A DNA stretch of 64,000 bases from Pogonophryne albipinna (taxonomy: Eukaryota; Chordata; Actinopteri; Perciformes; Artedidraconidae), in contig CM053264.1 in NCBI GenBank assembly GCA_028583405.1, forward strand, positions 10,595,030-10,659,029, written 5' to 3'. Under the pieces are notes generated by a model that made no database searches, was not told where the DNA came from, and saw nothing but the letters and a program-made list of their open reading frames with translations. Positions 53,625 through 64,000 of the stretch are shown here, piece after piece. The position numbers were made by a program, and so were the translations under genes. How positions within the stretch are numbered: the stretch's first letter is position 1; each line of letters starts with the position of its first letter.

Positions 53625-53725
53625 CAGAATCTGCAAAGTAACTCAAATAAATGTAGTGGAGTAAAAATACCAGGTTAACCTCTGAATTGTAGTGGAGTAG
53701 AATTACAAAGTAACAATGAGCTGTC
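53625..53725. repeat. Fragment of an interspersed repeat with two TGTAGTGGAGTA words
   Basis: AATGTAGTGGAGTAAAAATA and TTGTAGTGGAGTAGAATTAC occur about 45 bp apart, and CAAAGTAAC lies on both sides. The same wording is typical of a widespread teleost interspersed repeat. Only a degenerate piece is present. Confidence 0.4.
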
Positions 53726-54048
53726 ATGTGGGTATATATTAATGCTGCGCATTATGGACACAAGCGATTTTCACCCATTTAGTAATTATATGTTTTACAT
53801 TTGATAACACCAATGTGTTTAATACTGGCAACTTCTAATTGTGGGAAAAACGAAAACGTTCAGTAGAGACGTCCCATAGAACATTTTGCGAAACACAATA
53901 GCCAGCGTGTAGTTCTGGGGGGGCGTTCGATTCCAGTTTTGGATAGTCTGCCGTGGTTTCGTTCCATTTCAAACAGCTGTTTGACGCTCGTTGTAACCTT
54001 GGCGCACTGCCACTCCAACATCCAATCCCAGAGTTTGGAGATTAATCA

Positions 54049-54096
54049 CGGGGACTGTAGTCCTAAACGATAGCTGGGGATTATGGGTAGTGTAGT
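54049..54096 (-). promoter_or_regulatory. ZNF143/Staf-like motif pair, right inner side
   Basis: On the minus strand ACTACACTACCCATAATCC (54078-54096) fits the ACTACAnnnCCCAnAATGC pattern of ZNF143-bound promoters except at the end, and GGACTACAGTCCCCG (54049-54063) is a second partial match. They lie just inside the right inverted arm. Confidence 0.35.
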
Positions 54097-54553
54097 GTCT
54101 TCGGCCATCCTAAACTCAGAAATGTTGACAATCGCAATGATACTCGAAATGTCCCTTATAGGCCTACGTCTGTTTCCGGTTATTTTTATTTTGAAATTCA
54201 GTTCCTGAAGGACACCAAAAAAGCCAGAGATTATGGAATTAAACCAATAAAAAAAAGCAAGGATAATTGTGTGTTATTGGTGAGTAAATAACAGTGTGTT
54301 ATTTTGAAAAGAATAACAAATTAGAAGGAAAAAAAGATTTAAAAAATACAGATTTCAGTATCCTGAGGCTCTGAGCCCCATTTATTTTCCTCACAGACGG
54401 AAACGAAAGTCCGAAATTATACGATTTAAAATAAAAGCGATAATTGTGGCTTGATATTGAGTAAGAACATGTTTTTATGAACCACACAGCTTCCGGTCTT
54501 CCACGACCCGACCGGAGAAAAAGACGTGCTGCAGGCACGAAACACATTACCAG

Positions 54554-55399
54554 TAGGGATGCACGATATTGTTTTTTTGAAACCGATACCGATACCGATA
54601 ACTTCCTGCTTCTCAAGACCGATACCGATAACCGATAATAATATAATATATATATATATATATTAAATGTACCTGTAGTTTTTGCACACCTGGTGGTAAA
54701 AAAAAGACTAGTAGTGAGCAAATGACATGAGCATTACTACTATGAACAACACAAAGCCAAGAACAGTTTTGACTCTTAAAAGTGACCATATTTATTTTCC
54801 CAAATAAAGTTCTTGCCTTTTTCAAAAGCCTCGTCGATAGGTAAAAGCCCCGGTGCCTTTGCAGCTGGCTTTGGATTCGCCGCTAGTTTAGCAGCGCAGG
54901 CGTCTTCGTACGCTTTGAACACACCATCGTAGCGATGGCGATGTTTCAGGTGACTAATCAGGTTGGAAGTATTATAGCTCGTTGCCTTTTTCCCTCCTCG
55001 TGGAACTTCTGCATTGCATTTGTTAATACAAATAGCAAGCAAACTATCTAACTCTGAAACTTTGAAATAGTCCCATACTACCGACGACAGTTTGTTTACT
55101 GTCCTGGCTTCACGGCCGCACACCATTTACGTCACAGCCAAGCATGAGTTAGGGAGCGCTGGATTTGTGAAAAACTCCCCTCTTCCTAAACCACTAATAC
55201 CACAGTACTGGCAAAACGGGAGGAGCCGAGTGAAAAACAAGCGCCCCTCATCCCAATCCACCCACACCGCAGTATTTTTTTCTTTTTTTTTACCCAAAAA
55301 ATATATTGTATATTATCGGGACTATGAATACTTTTATCGGGTTTATCGGGATGACGTCATAATTCCTAATATCGGACCGATAATTATCGGGCACCACTA
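54554..55399 (-). mobile_element. Short hAT element with BED zinc-finger frame, inserted in the right TIR
   Basis: ATTACCAG at 54546-54553 is repeated at 55400-55407 (8-bp duplication). The duplicated target is present once at the matching place in the left arm, confirming later insertion. The termini TAGGGATGCACGATA and TATCGGGCACCACTA are imperfect inverted repeats, and CCGATA/ACCGATA words recur inside the left end. The 846-bp body carries only a BED-finger frame on the minus strand, so the element lacks the transposase core. Confidence 0.9.
54776..55126 (-). CDS. BED-type zinc finger protein fragment from hAT transposase N-terminus
   Basis: The frame encodes 116 residues from an ATG inside the element. 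The segment SSVVWDYFKV, then CINKCNAEVPRGGKKAT, then TSNLISHLKHRH matches the BED finger that hAT transposases use to bind their termini. The first metal pair reads C-x3-C where C-x2-C is usual, and the His pair H-x4-H is intact. A linker follows with Ala/Lys/Pro-rich sequence, and the frame stops where the dimerisation and DDE-type catalytic parts should begin. It may be only the first exon of the parental transposase. If expressed it could bind hAT ends without cutting, but that is speculation. Confidence 0.6.
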   Translation of the reverse strand: MVCGREARTVNKLSSVVWDYFKVSELDSLLAICINKCNAEVPRGGKKATSYNTSNLISHLKHRHRYDGVFKAYEDACAAKLAANPKPAAKAPGLLPIDEAFEKGKNFIWENKYGHF

Positions 55400-55724
55400 A
55401 TTACCAGTAGAAATACATTGCTTTTAAAATCGTGCTGTGCAACACGAAAAAAAGGGGGAAATCGTGTTGGTGAACACGAATCAATAGATTAAAAATCGTG
55501 TTGGTGAACACGAAATGCCATGAGACTGGGTTGAATATAGACATCCCTCTACTGTCTAGAGCCAGACACCATTCCCACGCGTTAACCGGTTTAACAACAG
55601 TATCATGTACCTCCATTTACCTCAGAGCAGGCATACCGTCTTTATAAAGTGAGCTGAGAGATAATTACTCCTTCTTCATTACTCCTTCCTCATTTGGCAT
55701 TGCTAAGACAATTTCCCCATACTT

Positions 55725-56420
55725 AAAGTGGACCTATCATGCTATATTGGAAACATATATTGTAGGGCCATACCTATACAAAACATGTCTGTGAAGTTGT
55801 TTGCTTAAAATACCAAACAGATCACCCATTGTAGCCATGCCTCATACTGCTCATACCCCTCTTTTGCAGCCCTGTTAGAGAAACGCGGATCTTGGGTCCT
55901 TAGCTTGAAAAAAAAAAAAGAGGAGGCGGAGCTAATGCCTGATCAGAATTCTACCGGAAATAAAGTTATATTCTGCTGTGATAAAACGCCATCCTGTTCT
56001 AAACCACATCAAAGATTGTTTCTGAAACAGTATGGATCTCAAATGCTTTTTCTCTTGCAGGTTTATCACAAGGTGAGTTCTTTTTTTATTTCCTGCTTTT
56101 TAAACACATGTGCTCTACAGTACAGGTTAGCTCTGAGTGTTAGCGAGGCTTGCTAATGTAAACAAAGACGAGATTACGTCCAAAACACGTCAGGCATTGT
56201 TTCTGATAGCAACTTTCTGTGGGTCCGCTGCCGATTTGACGTCATATCGGCAGCAAATCTGTATGCGCTCGTTGTACACCCGTTTATAAAAGAATTGGGT
56301 ACGGAGGAAAAGAGAGAGGGTTTTATTGTCTGACACTGCGTGAGTTCTCCGACGCACCGGGGACACATATTTATGTATAAAAGACACCACAAAGTGTATT
56401 TTGCATGATAGGTCCCCTTT
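55725..56420. mobile_element. MITE with AAAGTGGACCTATCATGC ends
   Basis: The left end AAAGTGGACCTATCATGC is mirrored at the right by GCATGATAGGTCCCCTTT (one mismatch). This end sequence is widespread in teleosts. The 696-bp body has no transposase. It contains a hairpin, GCTGCCGAT (56227-56235) pairing with ATCGGCAGC (56246-56254), with a full CRE palindrome TGACGTCA in its loop (56237-56244). The flanking duplication is not resolvable. Confidence 0.75.
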
Positions 56421-57945
<1,525 letters not shown>

Positions 57946-58073
57946 GGTAGTGCAGCGCACACTGTGGGCAGCTTGCAATGATTTCACAGTGAGACATTAC
58001 TTTTGTGCATGTGATGTATCAAACAGGAATTCATTCTCTAGTTTTTTCTCACACATCCTCAGATGCCCGCCCG

Positions 58074-58081
58074 CCCGCACA

Positions 58082-58113
<32 letters not shown>

Positions 58114-58114
58114 C

Positions 58115-58185
<71 letters not shown>
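58074..58185. repeat. (CGCA)n followed by (CA)n
   Basis: About nine CGCA units (to about 58113) pass into a CA run of about 66 bp ending at 58185. It is inverted relative to the GT tract at 57829-57940, about 135 bp away, so the two could pair as a large hairpin. Confidence 0.95.
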
Positions 58186-58186
<1 letters not shown>

Positions 58187-61047
58187 GGGGGATCTCACAC
58201 AGTGTGTGTCCTGATCGTCCATCTCAACTTGACACCCCAGAACAGTGATGTTTTCCTTTGGTGCCGACAGCATGGGGTATATTTCACTGACTGATGGCGT
58301 TCACTCTCCTCGCCGTACTCTCCTCTCCTCTCACTTCATCAAAATCTCTCTCTGTTCTTATCCCTTTCTGCCAGGCTTGATCTCTCTATCCCAGCTTTGT
58401 TTCATGCCTTATTGTAAGCACTTTTTGGAGAAGTGCAATCATGAACTACGAAATAGAAATGGAGATGCAGGGGAGAACATGTCGGACTATTGCCAAATGT
58501 CAAGCCTTATTGTGTACAGCCCTTCATTCAGTAGGGGAATGCGTAGAAAGAACAGAATAGGCACGAGGTGCCATCAATAGTCGCATTTTGAACAACTGAG
58601 GACACTCGCTTTTTCTTTACTTTCTCGCTTTAGCTTGCACTGTTGCACTCTTCAACTATACATATAAATCACAGCTGGACAGTTTCCATGCATATAATTC
58701 ATTTCAGGGACTCAAATAGACTCGCCATGTCCTGAAATGACATTTCTGTTTGGTTCCTTCCAAAATACTAAACCGAGAGGCACTGACTTTAAGAGACAGA
58801 ACTGCAGCCAAGCATTTTGATTGGCATGAAGTACACAACAAAACTGTCACCTTGTGAAAGGGATTGCCTTTGAAAACCACGAGTTTACACCCAATCCCTG
58901 AGGAGTATTTGGTGAGGTTTAGTAAATCATATATTCGCTTACAACTTGCAAACCCAGTAAAGCTATAAAAGTAAATTGTAACATCGGGACAACTGCAAGA
59001 CATTCTCGGGAAATGCACTTTATTTGCTGAAGAGTTATCCTGAAGAGTGAGGATTCAGTTCCCTTGAACAAGACATCCTGTTTACATAGCTCTTCACATT
59101 TACTAGATAATTGGGTGGAACTCTCCAACCATCCCTTGAGAAGTGACGGTGTCTGCTAAGCTACTCTTTTATCCCACTGGTTCACCACCAAGGCCACAGG
59201 GTATAAATAATCCTTCTGTCACCAGAGGAAGCTGGGAACGCAGCTTTATTAAAAAATATATTAACAGTTATACTTGGCAGTGTAAATCAGACAGGGTTAA
59301 AAAACAGCCCAACAAAATAGCATTATTCAACAACTTGAAACAAATCATTGTAGTTTGAATCAATATTTGGTACACTGTATTGCTGCCATAAATAAACACG
59401 ACAGCTGCTAAATATAGTCCAGAAAAAAAAACCTGTCCACTCCTGTTTGAGTCATGGTTGATAAAAAAAAAAGGTGCCCACCTGGAAGAAATGAATAATT
59501 TACCCTTTATATTACACATGTATGTACTACTGTATGTGTGTGTAGCTACACATCTGACAAATACACACAGATTATTTTGGATTTAATGACACACAACATA
59601 GAATAATGTCAGCCTCATGCTTGATATGAATTTGATAGCAAGATAAGTCGGAGGAGGTGGCATTTATTACATTGCCTCTGAGTGTATTTAGGTATAGCAA
59701 GCCACCATTGGGTCACAGCCTTACAGCCAGGGTCAGCTAGGTTAAAAGCTCAAGATAACATGTATTTCTTTATTTTGGCCTGAAATGTCTTTTCAGTTAT
59801 AAGCGTATGATGTTAGCCCTGTCTTGGGTCATTGACCTGACCTTGATACAAATGCCTCTACACCATCAGGAAGATGTCAAGATGATCTGACCTTTAAGTT
59901 ACTTCAACTAAAGTTTTATCAGAATCCACTAAGAATAAAACAGAAAAGCAGACATAGAAGTGTCCTTCTGGAGAGTCTGTGAGAGAAAGTACATCAAAGC
60001 AAAAATGAATGAAGGAGACGTCCAAGTGGGTACTATTTACAAGTGCTTGAGCCAACCTCAATATTGAAAACTGTGTGCTTTTTCATTGCAAGTTGTAAAC
60101 TCCTTCAACGCTACATATTATTTGATTTACTCTTTTTTCCGAATGTAGAGGCGGAAGCATTCTCCTCCGCTCAGCCTCTTGATAGGACCCATTAAAATGT
60201 GTGGGAGTTGTGTATCCAAACAACATGCAGCAACTCTCCTGAGTATTCAACAATACGTATTCATTACTGTGCACTCCATTTTCCAATTACAGTGAGAAAT
60301 GGAAATGAATAAGTGTCCTTCTTTGATACGAGTGAATTATCATGTAAATAATGTCCAGCAACACTTAGGCATCTCTCTACTTCTGTGTTATATTATTGCT
60401 TACAAACACATGAAATGAATGCTTGAGTAATGGGTAGACAATATTTATTGTAGCGTAAATTATTTCAATCAAAAACAGAGAAAAGATTATCCTGACCTAT
60501 ACAATATAAAAAATCCATTTAAACCCAACCTGTTGAATTTGATTTAAATATGTATAGAAAAATATCCAGATAGTGAGAGAAGATCTTATGAATGTGTGTT
60601 TTCTATTATAATGATGAGCAAATGTCCTCACTAACAAGATGGGAAATGAGGGAGCTGTGTGCCAGACGGATGCAATGCAAATGCAAAACGACTTTCAAAA
60701 TACATTTGATTCAAGCAGAGCCTTGCCTAAGACAATATAATGTTGGATACCTCTTAACCAAATGTCTCTAGTCTGTAGTTGGATACAGAAGACTTGTCCG
60801 ATGTGTTCGCTCTTTTCTCGGGCTTTTGAACAACAACCAATAATGTTTACTGTTGGCTGTTTTTTCAGATTTAAATGTGAGGCAATTCGTTCTTTGAATA
60901 TCTCAGAAATGTGGTTTGAACATGCCTCCTATTATGCAATATATCATTTTACAACTTTAATGCATAAGCTATCTGAATCAGAAATAATTAATAGCAGCAA
61001 TATTAAATAAGTGTACTATTGTCATCACAATAATAAAATGTAGTATA
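58186..61047. other. Gene-free stretch, nothing recognised
   Basis: AT-rich unique-looking sequence with short A runs. No coding, RNA or repeat termini recognised. Confidence 0.5.
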
Positions 61048-61528
61048 TGTTAGGGAATACTTCTTCCTTACTCCTAAGATATTTAACCTTTTCTGTGTGT
61101 TGACATTTACACACAGCCCTGAGTCTGTTATCTGTCTTAAGGAATGGGAGGGTTCAGCTATTGTTGATATTATCGGTCACAGAGGGTTTTATGACTGTGA
61201 GAACACTGGCTTCTAAGCACCACAGACAGGTGATTCAGTGTCTCCAGATGTTGGGGCTATCTCCAGTGTTCCCAGAATGTTTACGTCAGCCCCCCAATAT
61301 GTGGATTAACTCTCTGTAAGCTAGTTAAAAGGTCTATCGAGAGAGAGGCTGGTCAGAATTGATGTGGCAACCCACCGTGCAGTCAGAACCTCTGGCTGCT
61401 GTGACTTGTGATGTGAAGTTCTCCGGCCGATACTTGAAATAAACTACCAGTGTTTGACATCAAAGCTCCAACTCTCCTCGTGTCTCTCTGAGTCCTGACT
61501 CTCCATTGCTGCAGAAGTTCCCCTTACA
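61048..61528 (+). mobile_element. Solo LTR with 5-bp target duplication
   Basis: GTATA at 61043-61047 is repeated at 61529-61533. The 481-bp unit starts TGTTAGGGAATACTTC and ends GAAGTTCCCCTTACA, an imperfect inverted repeat of TG...CA type. AATAAA at 61438-61443 places the polyadenylation signal about 85 bp before the end, so the LTR is on the plus strand, with a TTAAAAGG box (about 61325) upstream as a weak TATA. No internal gag/pol or second LTR is present, so it is the product of LTR-LTR recombination. It could derive from a Gypsy-like or retrovirus-like element; the sequence does not decide. Confidence 0.85.
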
Positions 61529-63668
61529 GTATACAGTGTGTATTGCACATAGTGCGATATGCATGCCATACATAGTTCATTTCCGAATGAGTTTGGATAT
61601 ATGAATAGATAGTTGAGTCAATAGTGCATCAACTCTTACTTTGGTCTGACTTTGCTGCTACTGTTCCCATATTTATTTAAGATATGCGAACAACATATTG
61701 TATGTATATTATAGATTTTGAATTAGTGTTTATTTTCTTCATGAGTGTGTCTTTTATTAGAAGTGAACAGACATGCACTGCAAGCCTGGGAAGCACTTCA
61801 TTGTATGTATTATGCACATAAAAGTGCCACAGACAGATGCATGTTGCTGCTAAATGTTAAAATAAGCGCCAGGACATTTTCTCGACTGAGCCATTATTTA
61901 AATTCCTGACAACATCCAGAAGAGGATTAAATGACAAATTAAATTAGAGTACAAAAAGGTTTAATTTCCCTCACTCAGTTGAATTGCAATGGTCCTCATT
62001 GTTGCTGCCATTCTTCTCTTAGCAGACACACATGCCCCATACACACACCTCAGGGGGAAGTGGCTGGCATCAAGCAGCGTCTACACATGCTGTGAGTGTG
62101 GAGAGGATCTGAAGGTGATGAATGCAGGGCTGAGGAGTGAATAAGGGGGCTTTGGGATAATAGCTCAGAGTGAGGCAACATTTGACTGTAGCAGAAGTAA
62201 TCCTTTCCTCCTAGTCCCCTGCCTCAAGGTGATAATGGCTCTGCACGGCTGCCGAGCTGCGCATGAGACGCTGGCGGAGTGTCACGTCAAAAACACCTTG
62301 CCAAAAAAGATGCCATTGTGCGACTTTGACTTGAGTCTGACTTATAGAAGAGAGCCACCCTTTATTTAAATGTCTTAATCTGCAACCAAAGAATCCAACC
62401 TAAACCCAAGCTGTGGAGAAATGATGAGTTTACAGTATGTGTGCTCGGTCAAACTGCACTTCAAGGATCTCTAATCCAAATCCAAATGTTAATCCACGTT
62501 GTAGAACCAGAGGCACTTGGAATGAATCGTTCTTCATTTAATGTCACGATTGATTGATTGATGGGAGTCAGCGCTTTGATCATGGAAGTCAAATATTGAT
62601 TCTTCCTCTCTTAAAAAGATTTCCCCCAGTCTTCATTTTCAAAGTTTATTTAATTGCTGTCATATGTTTGAAAAATTGATATCTGCAAAAATGCCGTTGG
62701 AGAGTTTGATTTATGGCAAAACAAAATGAACAAAAAAACCCTCAGAAGACTGGTAATGCCTTCAATGAGTGACGGCCTCTGGCAGCAAAGACTCCATCGC
62801 TTGGGATACATCACTTTTTATTAAACAGGAAATAACTAAGTATTCCGATAAAAGTGTGTCCCCAAACACCTAAATCAAAGCTGTATCCAAAAACAATTAA
62901 TTAACATCAAAGTGATCTGATGAATTACGTTTTCTTTTGCAAATACAATGTCACATGAAACTTATAACGGCAATCATTTTATTGTAGCAATATGTATTTT
63001 TCTGCATCTTCGTATTAGATCTGAGGAATGAATCTGTAGTCTGGCAGAACATATTAGAAAGGACGAGGACATTTGTGATTTGCCACCATTTGATGTAGTC
63101 TGTTGCATCCTAAGTAGCTGCTTTGTTGAATTGCTTTTCATTTTGCACTCATGCCTCGGAAGAAATACTCGCGCCTGCTTGCTCTTTTCTCACATTGTTG
63201 AATGCACCCTGTGGATGAGTGTGTTTATTTGTATATCGGAATGTACTAACATGAATTCAAGCATGTTGTCTGGTATATGCTTTTCCAGGCTGCATTTCAA
63301 ACCTGTGCCATGATTGAAAATAGTCTGCATTAAATCAGGACGTATTATTTGCTTTCAAAAGCCGCAAGTACATCTCTTGCTTTAGACAATTATTGGAAGT
63401 ATTGGTCAAAAAGCAAACGGCAAAATTGGTATGTTAACAATGTAGCTTTCCCAACAAATTCATTGCATAACAATACGTTGTAGCCTTCTTGGTTGAAGAT
63501 GATGTGTTCCACTGAGAATCACCAGTAATCACTAGTATTTTCAACTCCGCAGGATACTCTTACCTCCCATTAACCCACAACGCAGTGTGTCAGGTGATGT
63601 ATCCGCAATCCAGCAGCGCTTAAACGCTGAGTGATCCTCGAGGCAACACCATCCTCACAACCTGAAGA
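61529..63668. other. Gene-free stretch, nothing recognised
   Basis: Unique-looking sequence with no gene signature. Confidence 0.5.
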
Positions 63669-63700
63669 TGGGGGGGTGGGGGGGGATTGGGAGGAGGATT
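63669..63700 (+). other. G-quadruplex-prone run
   Basis: G runs of 7, 8 and 3 separated by one to three bases, followed by GG pairs, just upstream of a (GT)n tract. Confidence 0.6.
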
Positions 63701-63739
63701 AAGGGATCACTATAGTGTCACTGCGGCAGCCTGACTGCT

Positions 63740-63842
<103 letters not shown>

Positions 63843-63944
63843 AGCCGAGTTAGTCGACTGACCGCGTTCTGCCTGTCTCTGTATCAACTTTTCTGTTGAG
63901 TTTCTACAATGCACCGCTGTAACAGGAGTCAGGGGTCATGTCCT

Positions 63945-63945
<1 letters not shown>

Positions 63946-63996
<51 letters not shown>
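63946..63996. repeat. (CA)n microsatellite
   Basis: A CA run near the window end, inverted relative to the GT tract about 105 bp upstream. Confidence 0.96.
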
Positions 63997-63998
<2 letters not shown>

Positions 63999-64000
63999 AA

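Larger units (their letters stand above)
51610..55533. mobile_element. 3.9-kb DNA transposon-like element with about 500-bp inverted termini and hairpin clusters
   Basis: AATATAG at 51603-51609 is repeated at 55534-55540 (7-bp target duplication). The left terminus CAACCCAGTCTCATGGCATT is mirrored exactly at the right end (55514-55533). The inverted arms run 51610 to about 52116 and about 54174 to 55533, the right arm being split by a hAT insertion (54554-55399). Each arm contains short palindromes: TCGTGTTCACCAACACGA twice, TCGTGTTGCACAGCACGA, and CGTGCCTGCAGCACG. The 2-kb centre has no transposase frame and holds other repeat fragments. Very long TIRs with a 7-bp duplication do not let me name the superfamily; Mutator-like elements usually give 8-10 bp. 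Confidence 0.88.

Noticed and set aside
55092..55400. Plus-strand 102-codon frame inside the short hAT
   Set aside because: It is antisense to the better supported BED-finger frame and has no domain.

Overview
The window looks like an intergenic or intronic stretch of a ray-finned fish (teleost) chromosome. The reasons are the very long (GT/CA)n tracts, L2-type LINEs ending in (CTTGC)n tails, and hAT, TTAA-type and fold-back DNA transposons whose ends resemble common fish repeats. I found no cellular protein-coding gene, rRNA or tRNA that I can support. Every convincing protein signature belongs to a mobile element.

Layout. 1-1060: gene-free, one (CA)n. 1061-6120: a nearly complete L2-clade LINE with an esterase-type ORF1 and an endonuclease/reverse-transcriptase ORF2, both broken. 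6121-14630: gene-free, with small microsatellites, a possible hAT end (8506) and a 5'-truncated LINE on the minus strand (12101-12406). 14632-16697: two MITE-like elements with GGGTC-rich palindromes. 17028-18262 and 35857-37227: two copies of one non-autonomous hAT. The second is complete with an 8-bp target duplication, and both contain the same nested TTAA-type MITE. 21811-22287: two very long (GT)n tracts. 26146-27807: a short L2 3' end whose (CTTGC)n tail is split by a Tx1/L1-like LINE fragment. 41737-44390: a long fold-back element, a LINE 3' end and a minus-strand LTR-like unit with 43-bp repeats. 46085-46654: another LINE 3' end. 47640-48040 and 50868-51065: two minisatellites built on 14-bp units. 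51610-55533: a 3.9-kb element with about 500-bp inverted termini, clustered hairpins and a 7-bp target duplication. A hAT element encoding only a BED zinc finger sits inside its right terminus. 55725-56420: a MITE. 57829-58185: (GT)n followed by (CGCA)n/(CA)n. 61048-61528: a solo LTR with a 5-bp target duplication. 63743-63996: another (GT)n/(CA)n pair.

No genes act together here. What can be read is a history of insertions: Tx1 into an L2 tail, hAT into a long-TIR element, a TTAA MITE into a hAT, and LINE/LTR units around a fold-back. The most unusual items are the 3.9-kb hairpin-bearing TIR element and the Tx1 insertion inside the pentanucleotide tail of an L2. Some gene-free blocks (21.2-21.8 kb, 28.15-28.35 kb) look like candidate conserved non-coding elements, but only comparative alignment could show that.
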